A stretch of DNA of 64,000 nt, from the NCBI GenBank assembly GCA_026936325.1, contig JAPTHN010000115.1, forward strand, positions 806,001 through 870,000, in the 5' to 3' direction. The notes under the pieces were generated by a model. It had not been told where the DNA came from. It did no database searches and was given only the letters and a program-made list of their open reading frames with translations. The DNA comes from Platynereis dumerilii (taxonomy: Eukaryota > Annelida > Polychaeta > Phyllodocida > Nereididae). Of this stretch, positions 42,741 through 54,938 are shown in pieces; position 1 is the stretch's first letter, and every line of letters begins with the position of its first letter. The position numbers and the translations under genes were made by a program.

Positions 42741-44486
42741 ATGACAATGAGGAGTGTGGTGCTGCCTGTGAATCTGGTATACTTGATTTGTGTCATTGCT
42801 GGGACTGGAGCTTCTACATATGAGAACAATAGTTTTGGCTTAACTTCCGTACCAACTGACATACTTGAGACCACGGAGGAGGTGTATCTCAAAGATAATG
42901 CTTTGACAACCATAAGCAATACAGATTTCTCCCTCTTGACTCAATTAAAAACACTTGAATTGAAAGGGAACATTATCAGTAGTATCGCTCTAAATGCTTT
43001 TGACAACACAGTTATAAATCATCTGGACCTCTCATCTAATCCAATCAAAACTGTCCCATTTTTCGCAGGAATTGACAGCTCACTGCGTTATCTTTTTATG
43101 TGGAATTGTCAGATTTCTAATGCTACATGGGATCAGGTAGTACTTTATTCCAAACTGTACAAAGTTGAATTAGACCAAAACCAAATCACATCAGTACCAA
43201 ATGTAACCAAATCAGCCCCACTCCTGCAGAGACTGACTTAGAATTCCAATAACATAGATGTACTTGATGCGGCAAAACTGGACGGATGCAATTTAATTGG
43301 CTATCTCAGTATAAGTACTAATGATGTGAAACATGTAACTGGTGACCTGAAATTACCTACAGTGCAACCCAAAATAAAGTAAGAAAATTTTCTGTCAGAA
43401 GTCCTCTGTTTACCTATTTTGCCCTCTTTACACCTGTCCACCCCAAATCTCCTCACAACTCCCTTTGACTCCTTACAACAACCTTAGCCCTCATTAAGAA
43501 CTCTATTTAGACAGCTACCAATGTAACTGCAATTAGCAGAGGTGCATAATACCAAGTAAATCAAACGCAATGGGGGTGATTGATTTGAAATTGGTGTTGT
43601 TTAAGTGTGATCTTAATGTAATTTTAAAAGGTAGTTTCAAGTAGGTAAAAGTAGGAAGTGATTCGGGGGTAGTCAAAAGGCGTGAAAGGGTAAAGTAGTA
43701 GCTGATTCTTCCTTCCTGCTGGGGTAGTCATACTTTATTTTGGGTTGTACTGTAGTTTAACTCATTTGCTTTTGTATTACAACTTGCTGAATGAATTGCC
43801 AAACACTTCTTTCATTCCCAACTTAAAAATCTTAGGCCTCTCTTACAACAAAATTCAAAGTATCACAAATAATAGCTTCATAAATAATCATCATTTGTTT
43901 GATTTCAATATTGAAAACAACAGTTTAAATCACTTACCAAACCTTGATGGAGCTAAAACTTCACTTAGCAGATTCTGGCTTAGATCAAACAGAAATATCA
44001 CATTCGTTCCAATAGACTACTTCAAAGGTTGTACCGCTCTGAGGGAGATCAGCTTCGATGACTCCTCTATAACTACTCTGGCATTTGTAAGGTATATTGG
44101 TCCTTCTCTTGGAACCCTTAATGTTAGGGGAAGTAAAATAACTGGCGATTTACCGGCCCATATCTTTGCTAATGCTACCGGTCTGAATTACCTGCGTATG
44201 GATTCCAATCAGATAACTAGCTTTGACATGAGTAGTATTAAGTACATGCCTCTGCTTGTGCTCCTTGAGATGCCTAAAAACAAACTTACAAGGATTGGAA
44301 ATGCCTACCATCACTGCCGTGGCGCAGCCTGTACAAGCCTGAGGATTAACGTCAATAACAATCCAATTCCTTGTGATGCAAACATATGCTGGGCCAAACG
44401 AAACACAACTATTACAGTGTGGCGAGATAGGTGCTTTGGAACAGACTGGAATGATATGTCGCTGGATGATCTGCCTTGTCCTCAAA
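42741..44486 (+). pseudogene. G1': broken LRR gene
   Basis: Close copy of the G1 LRR exon. The frame from ATG 42741 ends at 43239-43241, where G1 TTG (Leu) is TAG. A 393-bp MITE (43360-43752) interrupts the exon further on. From 43753 the LRR frame resumes to the cap (IPCDANICWAKRN, CFGTDWND) and the donor at 44486, but the PAN/Apple terminal exon is missing because the unit B deletion begins about 430 bases after the donor. One LRR strand differs from G1 by four clustered, amino-acid-changing bases (EISFDDSS against EICFDQCS). Not expected to make a full protein; a truncated secreted product of 166 residues is conceivable. Confidence 0.88.
43360..43752. mobile_element. Tc1/mariner-like MITE inserted in G1'
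   Basis: Ends CAGTGCAACCCAAAATAAAG then TA, and TACTTTATTTTGGGTTGTAC then TG, 22-bp inverted repeats with one mismatch, flanked by TA (43358-43359, 43753-43754). G1 in unit A shows the empty site CCTAGTTTAAC with a single TA at 10024-10025. 393 bp, no transposase. Confidence 0.93.
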
Positions 44487-45550
44487 GTATGTACATTCTT
44501 ATCCTGATAGGTTATGTTATCTTATTTTTGTGAATGAATTATGGCAGTTATTCGATCCAATTTGGATGAATTAAGAAAGATATTTTTTCATAATGTATAC
44601 ATATATAGAGCAAAACTACAAATATTTCTCAAAGTCAGAGATTATTGTTTTTTAACAAATTATTCTATTACTATTGAAAAGAAGTATGATTTGAATTCTG
44701 AGCAATTTTCTGGGATGGTTTCAGATAATGTTCCGCCAACAAAATGTTTTGAAATATAATTATGCATTAATTTGACCTCCGGGGAAACGTCTTGGCACTT
44801 CCACACATTCAATAGCCAAGTTTACAATTTAAGGTCCTGACTGAAAAAAATTGGTATTTTGATCAAGAGTCTGTTTTGGGATGCCACAACGATGCAAAAA
44901 ATGTAAAATCGAAAATAAGAAAAAAAGTTGTTGGATTCCATGTTAAGACAAGTCAAGGTTGAGGTCAAGGGGAGTAATATCTACACCATATTAAGTTGTT
45001 GTTTTTTTTGGCTTTCTCATATGTTCCTTAACCCATATGAAAAAATTTTGTGTCTATTACGCATTTTTTGATGGATTTTGTTTTTAAAAAAATGAAAAAG
45101 ATACATTCTTCACTGAAAAAATTTTTATTTTATCTTGGGAAAGCCTAAGGACGGTTTAAAATAATGCTTAGCACAAAAATGATTTATGTAATTCATAACC
45201 TTTCTTTAGTTCAAGAAACAAATCTTTGCACTTTCAATCATTCAGCTGCCTATTTTTCTAATTTTAGTCTTGATTCATTCTGACAATATTCCAATACTTT
45301 TATCAAGATGTGTCATTGACTAACTCTACAATATTCCAGATAGTACTGAAGCACTATAAATGAAAAATGAATTTGAGTACACAATTTTAGGTCAGCATCA
45401 AATTAGCTGCCATCAGTAATGTCATTTATTTCCTCATTCTATTGATTTTTCCAGAGTAATAGAACAACATTATAAAAGAACATTAATCTCTAACTTTGAG
45501 AAGTATTGGTAGTTATGGTTTCATACATCGTCAAAAAATTGGGTCTTAAT
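44487..45550. other. G1'/G2' intergenic stretch with deletion scar near 44916
   Basis: Up to about 44916 it follows unit A 10758-11189; after that it follows unit A from about 20164. The missing 8.97 kb held the G1 and G2 terminal exons, two LINE fragments and several MITEs. Both sides of the join are A-rich (AAAATA and AAGAAAAAA), consistent with end joining at microhomology. Confidence 0.85.
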
Positions 45551-45633
45551 TTACAAGAATTCAATCAAGTTGCTGCAATAATTTATACAGAAAAATAGAA
45601 TGACATAACCTATTTCGATAATAATGTACATAC

Positions 45634-46983
45634 TTTGAGGACAAGGCAGATCATCCAGTGACACATCATTCCAGTGTGTTCCAAAGCATTGATCTCGCAC
45701 CACTGTGATTGTTGTGTTTCGTTTTGCCCAGCAAATGTTTGCATCACAAGGAATTGGATTGTTAGTCATGCTAATCCTCAGGCTTGTACAAGTTGCACCA
45801 CGGCAGTGATGGTAGGGATTTCCAATACTTGCCAGCTTGTTTGTGGCGATCCGAAGGTTCCAAAATTCAGGCATGTACTTGATGGCGCTCATGTCAAAGC
45901 AGTAATTTGATTGGTATCCAAAAGTAACTCTTTTAGTCCTGTTGCATTAGCAAATATTTCCGCTGGTACATCACCGATTAATTTACTTCCCCTTGCATCC
46001 AGATATTCAAGAGACGGACCAAAATACTTTACAAAATCCAGAGTAGTTATGGAGGTTTCATACAAGCTGACATGCTTAAGAGCGATACAGCCATTGAAAT
46101 AGTCAATCGGTACAAATGTGATATTTCTGTTAGAACTGAGCCGCATTTTTGTCAGTGAATTCTTAGCTCCATCCAGGTTTGGCATGTGATTTAAACTATT
46201 TTTATCAATGTTGAAATCCAACAACTGGTGGTTATTGATGAAGCTGTTATTTGGGATGCTTTGAATTTTGTTGTTAATGAGCTGTAAATATATCAAGTTG
46301 GGAATGAAAGAAATGCTTGGCATATAAATTAACAAGTTATGATTCAGGAACAGATTAATTAACACAGGCAATTTCAGGACACCAGCTACATGCTTCATAT
46401 TATTGGAACTTATACTGAGATATCCCATTCTAATGCATCCATCCAGTTTTGCTGCATCAAGTACTTCTATGTTATTCATATTCAAAGTCAGTCTGTCAAG
46501 AGATTGGGCTGATTTTGTAACATTTGGTACTGATGTGATTTGGTTGTGGTCTAATTCGAATCTGAATAGTTTGGAATAGTTCAGTACATGATCCCATGTA
46601 GCATTTGAAATCTGACAATTCCACATTACAAGATATCGCAGTGAGCTGTCAATTCCTGCGAAAAATGGGACAGTTTTGATTGGATTGGATGAGAGGTCCA
46701 GGTAACTCATACTCGTGTTGTCAAAAGCAGTTAGAGCGATACTACTGATGTTGTTCCCTTTCAATTCAAGGGTCGTCAATTGATTCAAGAGGGAGAAATC
46801 CGTATCGCTTATGGTTGTCAAAGCATTATCTTTGAGATACACCTTTCCTGTGGTCACAGGAATATCAGTCGGTATGGAAGTCAGGCCAGCATCATTTTTC
46901 TGATATGTAGAAGCCCCTGTCTCAGCAATAACACAAATCAGGAATACCAGGTTCACAAGCAGTATCAGGCTCCTAATTGACAT
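45634..46983 (-). pseudogene. G2': broken LRR gene
   Basis: Copy of the G2 LRR exon. Frame runs from ATG 46983 (MSIRSLILLVNLV) to about 45900, where two bases present in G2 (GCTAGT) are missing (GCAGT), changing NQITSFDMS to NQITALT-stop. The rest of the exon, including the LRR cap, continues in another frame to the donor at 45633. The terminal exon is gone with the 9-kb deletion. By eye the exon is otherwise very close to G2, so loss is recent. Confidence 0.88.
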
Positions 46984-47295
46984 GTTGGTATTACCTGTAA
47001 AAAAAGTGTAATAAGTAATTCCATTTACTGCCATTTCAGATGCAGTGCAGTCCAAGAAACGATCTGATTTTCCAAGTACATGCACACATATTATTCTTGT
47101 TAGTCAGGTAACAATTATGCTCTTTAAACTTTCACTTTCCACGTAGAATTTAAAACTTATCTTGAACACTCTAATGCAATTGAATGTTTATTATGGTGCA
47201 TTATCTACCCCATAAGTAATACAGGAAGTTAAACAACCTCAATGAGAAATATGATAAATTAGCATAAGTGGCTCTGTAGCAGTCTTTGTACATAC

Positions 47296-47401
47296 CTGTG
47301 TAATTCGTAAGGCAAAGAATGCCAAGGGCCAGGAGGCAGGAAACAATATCCAGAAAAAGTTTGGCTCGTCCAGAGAAGTGTTTAGCTTGTCCTTCTTTCA
47401 A
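47296..47401 (-). promoter_or_regulatory. Putative G2' leader exon
   Basis: Minus strand ends ATTACACAG with donor GTATGT at 47295, matching the G2 leader at 22556. Open frame includes FLDIVSCLLALGILCLTN as in G2. Confidence 0.4.
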
Positions 47402-47404
47402 GCT

Positions 47405-48868
47405 GCGAGCAGACAGTGATGGTGAGCCTGAATTGAGAGGAAGTTCCTATTTGGAAATGTCAAATCAATAAGCCATACGTTTTTGCCGAAATGCCAAGTC
47501 AGCAGAATACACTTAACCTTTTAGGTTTCAAAATTGTAATAAACTGTCACGAAAAAAAATGATTTGTACATCCATAAAGACATGCATGTCTCTTTTTAGT
47601 CCAAAATTGGAAAAAACGTTCCAACTTGCCAGTGGGTTTCAAAGAACGCATGCAGCCTAGTGACATTTTAACATTTTTAGGGCAGAATTGTCACTGGTCT
47701 TTTGGTCAATGTTGTGGACAAATTTCCAGACAAGATACAGCACCAATTTCATTCAAACTTTGCAAAATTCATTTAGTTTGCGCTAGATTTAATTGATCAA
47801 CTTTACAGGAACATGCACATTGTTTAAATGCCATTTTAGAGACCCAGGAGAACCATCCTAGAAAAACTGGAAAGAGGGAGTCCCGTGATGTCATTGAGGG
47901 GCTTCCCCAACCTAGATCTCTATAGCTCATTGAAATTTTGTCAAAACAACAAGAGGTCAGATACTGGGACAAAACACCTCTGCCTCCTGGTTGAATGTGT
48001 CACTGCCTATGTATTCAGACTTAAGATCAGTCGTTTAATGGTTCTAAATTATCATGCAGAATGCCCTTTAAAGTGCCTTGTGCACATTATTTTACTTTTT
48101 TAGTTTCATTGTTTGAAAGGTGTTTGGAATAGCTGTAGGACTACAAATATATTAAAAAAAGAATTCCATGAGTTGTACCTTTCTTTGGAGCCCAGTAGCT
48201 CTTTTAAGTAAAACAAATCTATTGTGCCTAGATACATGTATGTTATAAACATATTTTTATGACCTTATACATGGATGTTTTATTGCTTGGACTGTGAGAC
48301 TCGTCTGTTTCAACCTTCGTAATGTTTTTAAAATATCAGTTCAATAAGCTCTTATCTTGAATAGAAGGTCACATCAATATAGCCCCTCCATAAATGCACT
48401 GGGATAGATTTTCAGAATTCCAGCCTATGTTTTTGAACAGTATAAGTTAAAGCTTATTTTCTCTAAAAGTGCCATGTACAGGTAGGTACTTTCGATACTG
48501 ATAAAGGCCTTTGAGAATAGACAATCTCTTGCCTCATCAGAGGTGCTAAACAATCTTTGTACATTCTGGACCAGACTGCTACTTTCTCTATCCCGTTAGT
48601 TATTTCTACCGACAATCTAAATAATTGGATGCTCTCACTGACGAAACACAGTAAATGCTCCCTAGGATGAGTTGCGAATGCAGTGAGCAGTCCTGATGAA
48701 TTGAGCGTGAATTGGAATCATGGGGGGATTAAAAAGTTGAGTCTACTGTAACACCACATTATGGTACATAGTATCCAACCTCTCATTCTATTTTGGACAA
48801 ATGGACTGCAGTAATTTGTATGGGGCAGTTAAAAGTTTAAAGATCAGCAGATGACCAATGACAGTTAT
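47405..48868. other. G2' 5' flank and start of B-only segment
   Basis: 47405-48440 matches the G2 flank in unit A. From about 48445 the sequence is found only in unit B. No gene seen. Confidence 0.4.
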
Positions 48869-50926
48869 GGGCCATTCCACGCCAAATGGACCAAAATCAA
48901 GAAATTTTCCCACACCATGTTTTCCGATTTTGATGAAATTTTAACCTGATATACATGTATATGTTTAATGAGCACATGCAAAATATTTCGGACATATTCC
49001 ACACATTTTTTTGGACAGCATTTTGAAAATGTTGGGCTTTCAACATAAAATTAATTTTTCATCTTTTGATATCTTTGAAAAAGGCTGCTGAAGGGTCATT
49101 TTTCTAGATATCACCACAAAACTAGGCATATATCATGGTGAGAGGTGGAGCATAATATACCCTGAACATAATGTAGATGATGCTTTCCATCTATTCCCAC
49201 CAGCCTGTTAAAATTGGTTCATTTTTGCAAAATTTGGGGAAATTGTGGTTTTTTGGAATTTTCACTCAGAAACCATGCTTTCAATAAACCTGAAACTTTA
49301 CATGAATTGAGGCAGTATCGAGTGCTAATGGTACGAATTCATTCATATTTCTAACTCCAATACTTTTTATGCACATGAAGAAAATCTCAGGACGATTCCT
49401 AAAATTGACTAATTTGAAGTGCAAAAATGGCCATGTGGGACAAGTGATAGAAACTTGAAATTTATTTTTTAAGCAGTTTATGATATCCTCTTGTAATTCT
49501 GCAAAAATGGTAGAGGTGTTATTTTTTATTTTCTTGAATTAACTTTTAGAAATTTCGAGAAAAACCTTATTTACACCATGTAGGAGCCTTCCAAGACCAG
49601 GTGGAATTCAAAATAAAGTGCCTTTTTTTTTAAAGGTGCCTCAAATTGCCTTCTGAACAATATAAATCAGTTTTATTTGTAATAACCAGGAATTTATTAT
49701 TTTTCTTTTTCCAGTTCTTTTCATGTGAAATCATGTCAGATTCTCATGACTACAATGGAATGCATTACTTTGTACCCATAATGGGTCCCTGGGGTATATA
49801 TACCCACATACTTAATAATTATAAAGCCACATTTGCTAAATTCTGGTCATCTGTCACTAGATGTTATTTTCAAAACTGAAATTAATGTCACTGCACATGA
49901 ATTTTACATATTTTTCATCATATTGTGATTTTTTTTTTAACATATTGATAACCGAAGATACCTTCTCATATTTAACATCATTAAAAGGCAACTGTATCAA
50001 AGTTACAAAATCTGTCACAACAGTCCCATATTGTCAATTTTGAACTTATTTGCAAAATTCACTCAACATAATTTTTTTTACTATTTCCTTTTGTGAGAAA
50101 CCAATATACTTCTTTAAAGTTTGGAATTTTAAAATTTGTCCATCTGAGGTACTTTCAGAAATAAATTCAGCTCTTTATCTAAGGTTCCACCTGCTCTTGG
50201 AAGGCTCCTACATACAACATATAGCATAAATAAGGCTTTCGTCGAAATTCTAAAAATTAATTCCAGAAAAATGAAAAATAACACCTCAACAATTTTTGCA
50301 GAAATACAAGATGATCTCATAAACTGCTTAGAAAATAAATTTCAAGTTTCGATCACCTGTCCCACATGGCCATTTTTGCACTTGAAATTAGTCAATTTTA
50401 GGAATCGTCCTGAGATTTTCTTCAAGTGCATAAAAAGTATTGGAGTTAGAAATATGAATAAATTCGTACCATTAGCTCTCAATACTGCCTCAATTCATGC
50501 AAAGTTTCAGGTTTATTGAAAGCTTGGTTTTTGAGTGAAAAAATTCCAAAAACCCACAATTTACCCAAATTTCGCAAAAATGAACCGAATTTAACAGGCT
50601 GGTGCGAACGGATGGAAAGCATCATCTGTATTAGCTTCGACCAGCAGCATTTTATATATCTGAGCTTGATCTGTGTACAATTTTATCACAATATCTTGAA
50701 AAACATAGCTTCAGCAGCTTTTTGAAATGACTTGACAAGTGGAAAATATAAATTTTAGTTTGCAGACCTTAATTTCGAGAATGCTGTCAAATTCAAAATA
50801 CTTGGAATACAGGGAAAATATTTTGCATGGCTTCATTAAACATGTACATGTAGCTTGTGTAATAATTTCATTAAAATCTGAAACCATGATGTGGGAGACA
50901 TTGGTCCATTTGGCATGGAATGGCCC
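48869..50926. mobile_element. Large foldback element, unit B only
   Basis: GGGCCATTCCACGCCAAATG at 48869 is complemented by CATTTGGCATGGAATGGCCC ending at 50926. The inverted similarity continues inward for about 750 bases per arm (48869-49620 and 50175-50926), for example GTAGGAGCCTTCCAAGA against TCTTGGAAGGCTCCTAC. The loop, about 550 bases, has no transposase. TTAT lies next to both ends (48865-48868 and 50927-50930) and may be the target duplication. Superfamily not assigned. Confidence 0.85.
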
Positions 50927-50930
50927 TTAT

Positions 50931-52306
50931 TTGATTCATCTATGCCACATTTGGTGCCATAGATCTGTACCTATACCCTCCCACAGTCAATAGTAACGTC
51001 CCCTCCCTTTATTCATTAAAAGCAATACAACAACTATATATTCAACTTAAATTAAGCATTCTGCCAGGACAAAACTTGCCATGCCTCCGTTTTCTTAATT
51101 TTGAGGTTCTAACGATGAATGAATAGACTGAAAAATATAATTTAATGCATATGTTATGAACTAGATGTAAAGCTTCAGATCACTCTGTGCTTCATGTTAA
51201 ATTCAACATTACAAGTAATATTGTGTGCCATAACAAACTGGTCAAAAATGAGGTTGCACATGAAAGTGAGATGATTACGTACATTGTCAATGAAAGCTTG
51301 TGTTACGAGCTCCGGTGCACTAAATAGACCATTCCATCACTATGGATTAGCATTGAGTCTTAAGTGGTCTGTTAAGCAAGGATTCCAATGATTATCCAGT
51401 CAATTGAGGAATTATATCTTCAGTTATGGATTTAGGCCAAGATCTTATGAACTCAAAAATGGTTACTCCCTCAGCTAATTGATTGTGTAATATTAAGATG
51501 GTCTTGGAGGTGGAATGCCATGACACTTAAATAAAATTTCGACTTTAATCATTTATTTGCTCATTAATTACAGCAGACAATATGTGTTAGAAAGTGAGAG
51601 AAATTAGTTGTACTAATGTACTAGGAAAGCCATCAGTGCAAGTGTGTTTCATTGAACATTTGTGGTCAAGGTACATTTTAATATTGTATTGAGTCTCATT
51701 CCTTATATGGCTTATAAGGTGCTTGAAAAACCGGAAACTGATTCCTCAAAAGCTCCGCACTGAGTTATATGTTTCTGTGGCGTCCCAATGGCTCTCTGTT
51801 AGTAAAAAATCTATAAGCCTGTGCTTGGACTCTGTCTGTTTCTGCCTTCATAATGTTTTAGAAATGTCAACTCATTACATTGTGTGTAAAAATGCCACAT
51901 CAATATAATGTAATCCTCGGAAATGCACTGGGAAATATTTTAAACTCCTCCACATGTTAACTTTTCACAGTTTTTCAAGATAACAGAATGATGAAATTCA
52001 ATGCTGAAGAGCTTTATTTTAATATAACTGTTTTACCGACAATCAGAAACATTGAACAACATGACAAAATACCACAAGAGACATTTCATATTGATGTGTG
52101 AGCCCTAAAAGTGAATCCTTTACTCCCTGACACAAATTCCAGTATTGAAATGCAAAATAAAAATTTTCAACATGAAGTATTTCAAAGGATTTTAATAATT
52201 TTAATACAATTTAGTACAAAATGGTTTATCTGAATGTCAATTTATGGGCAAAACAGACAGACTAAACAAATACGCATTTTTTTTATCTTTGCCACAGCAA
52301 ACATGC
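50931..52306. other. Spacer between the foldback element and G3'
   Basis: 50931-51190 is found only in unit B; from about 51195 it matches unit A 24290-25420. No gene seen. Confidence 0.4.
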
Positions 52307-52681
52307 ATGTTGTTTCACTATTAAACATAAATATTTAAATAACAAATCAATTCAGAGTACATCATAATGAATTTGAGTTTCACAAACGTATTTTAGTCAA
52401 GTCAAGTCAGGTAATATTTATTGGGATTTGGTTTTGAGAATATACAAATACAGAAAACACAAGCCTTAGGTTTTTTGTACCGAATGTGAAGATAAGTATG
52501 AATAATGATGAAAAGTAACAGAGTAAAAACAATAACTTAGAACTGAAAAGAACTTAGACTAGAAGCAACTTAGAAATTAATTAATTAATTAATTAAAGAA
52601 CCGGTATAGAGACAGGAACCATTAGAGTGAAGTTGTAAGAAACATGATAAAGTTAATACATAAATCTTAAAATATTAATAA
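52307..52681 (-). mobile_element. B-only insertion, possibly a LINE/SINE 3' end
   Basis: Unit A reads CATGCAGTACGAG straight through at 25420-25432, while unit B has about 375 extra bases here. The minus strand runs toward CAAATCCCAATAAATATTAC followed by CTGACTTGACTTGACT, a short tandem tail such as non-LTR elements have. An AATT run (about 52578-52594) lies inside. Identity uncertain. Confidence 0.45.
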
Positions 52682-53504
52682 GTACGAGAATAAATAATTT
52701 ATATATTATGACTCTTAAAATTAGATGGACAACATAAGGACACTTAATAGAATATACACAACAATATTTTTAATATTGGAATAATATGTAGCATTATGTA
52801 CAGATTTAAAAATTCACATTTATTTTTTTGCGGTTGGAGAAAATATTAGCAAGAACGTATACATGAATAATGTAAAATATATCGTACATGCAGCATCAAC
52901 AGTAACTCAACACATGTAGAATTATGCGTATCGTGCATTTAACGTAAATGTGATCTAAACTATGAATGGATGATTGATTTGCAGCACGAGTAGCGCGAGG
53001 GCTGCTGTGCAATCACGAGGGCTGCTGAACATCACCGAGGGCCATTAATTCAAACAGCATGGCGCCTGAATAAAAAGTAGTGTTATTACTATTATTATCC
53101 ACTTACAAGGTTTTTCTGTTCTGTTACAAACCAACAGACCTGTCATTTCAAGATTGGCGTTAAGTGAAATTATTATCCACTTGCAGGGCCGTTCCCTAGT
53201 TCATTAGCATAATTTAGAAGGCTGCTGATTCCCCATAACGGCCCCCGATTCTCAATAACGGCCCTTGTTTACATTTATGAGGGCTGTTACAGAATTCAAA
53301 GTGTCAAAGAGCTAGTTAACAATGGTGAAGTTACACTGGTATAAGTAAGCTTGCTGTTATGACATCATCACTCATGGCGTCACAATTGCTACATGACATT
53401 TGTGACATCACCAGTGATGACATCACAATGGAACAACAAGCAGTGAAGTGATTGTTCTGACATTGTTAGCATAAGATTTGCTTGGTAAATGGATAATAAT
53501 AGCA

Positions 53505-53924
53505 CAGACTCCGTGAGTCCCTCCATAAGCTGATGACACGAAGTGTCAGAGGGACTCCTTGAATTGGATTGTTTTTATGCCCCAAAAATGTTAACTGATA
53601 GGTTACACAATGTTTTTATAAACACTGGTCTTTGCCAAATACCTCTTAACTGACTGGTTAGGTAACTTTTCATAAACAATAATTTTTGTTTATATCTTTT
53701 ATGACAAATTACCAAAGCTAGTTATGTCACTTTGTTCTGTATAATTTGCAGAGGAGCTAATAACGTAAAAGTATAAACATTCATTTTCTTATCCAATGTG
53801 ATTGTTACTAATCTAAGATTCCCACAGTATGAAAGAAAACAATTTTGTTCTGCCGAATCGTGCTCATTTGCATGTCAACTGCATGCTGCTTTTTGCTGTT
53901 TACTTGGCCAGTTCCAGCAGACTG
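53505..53924. mobile_element. B-only insertion with 8-9 bp duplication
   Basis: Unit A has GGATAATAATAGCAATAAC at about 26226; unit B has the same words on both sides of 420 extra bases, giving ATAATAGCA as a target duplication. The ends CAGACTCC and GCAGACTG are weakly inverted. Near the left end GACTCCGTGAGTCCCTC pairs loosely with GAGGGACTCC. hAT or Mutator-like origin is possible. Confidence 0.65.
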
Positions 53925-54114
53925 ATAATAGCAATAACACTACTTATTTTTTGTCGGGCCCTATGCTGTTTGATTGGCCCTCGGTCATGTCCAGCAGCCC
54001 TCGTGATCGCACAGCAGCCCCGGCACTGCTCATGCTGCTTTGAATCACTTGGGCTGCTGGACATGACCTTGGGCCATTCAAACAGCATAGCGCCCTCAAA
54101 AGCAGTGTTATTGT

Positions 54115-54715
54115 TATTTATTATACCTCCACCATGAAAGCTGAGCTGTCATTGGCTGAGAGCTGGTCACATGTCAGTCATTATTTTAGTATATTGACCA
54201 GGACTATTGCCCTCCAAAATTTTTTTTTTTCAAAAAAAATTTTTTTTCCAAAATTTTTTCAAAAAAAATTTTTTTTCCGAATTTTTTTTTTTCAAAATTT
54301 TTTTTTTCGTAATTAAAAAATTTTTTTTTCCAAAATTAGTTTTTTCCGAAAAAAAAAAAAAAATTTTTTTTTTCTTGTTTTTCACAATTTTTCCCTGCAG
54401 TAGTGCAGGAAAAAATAAATTCAAATGAGTGCATTAATAAAGACTATAATAAAGTAATTGCCCTGCATTAGTCCACAAAACAAAAAACCTCATCAAAATT
54501 AGTAATAGTGCAATGTTTGTGTCTGCTTATCTATTCGGTATAATAAAACAAATATAGACTGACTATCTCGGGCATTAGTCAAATCTATTTCCCTCTCGTG
54601 TGTGTAAGGAAAACTATTTCCCTCGGCCTTCGGCCTCGTGAAATAGTTTTCACTTACACACCCTCGAGGGAAATAGATTTGACTAATGCCCTCGAAATCA
54701 GTCCATATTTGTATA
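54115..54715. other. B-only segment with A/T homopolymer tract and long hairpin
   Basis: 54213-54380 is an alternation of T and A runs (TTTTTTTTTTCAAAAAAAAT type) whose translations give Phe/Lys-rich ORFs. 54553-54712 is a near-perfect palindrome: GGGCATTAGTCAAATCTATT and TCCCTC on the left, with the complement on the right, around a CCTCGGCCTTCGGCCTCG centre. Probably one or two nested MITEs; no ORF. Confidence 0.65.
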
Positions 54716-54938
54716 ATGTACAAGGCCGTTATTGACTATAATGGCCCTTGGCCTTATAAACAAGGGCAATTATTGACTATAACGGCCCTGACTTTGTAAA
54801 GAAGGCCTGTAAATGAGGGCTGTTATTGACAATATTGGCCCTCGGCTTTGTAAACAAGGGCAGACATGGAAAATCAGAGGCCCTCAAAATTTTGCTAATG
54901 CTCTAGTGAACAGTCCTGCTAGTGGATAATAATATTGT

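Larger units (their letters stand above)
52970..54930. repeat. Inverted-repeat element cluster (unit B copy), enlarged
   Basis: Counterpart of 25690-26665 with the same GTGGATAATAAT ends, GAGGGCTGCTG arms and ATTGACTATAACGGCC units, but swollen by two insertions (53505-53924 and about 54115-54715). Fewer GGGC-TGTTATTGAC units than unit A. Confidence 0.6.

Noticed and set aside
54134-54428. Phe/Lys-rich ORFs on both strands
   Set aside because: They follow a T/A homopolymer tract with no codon structure.
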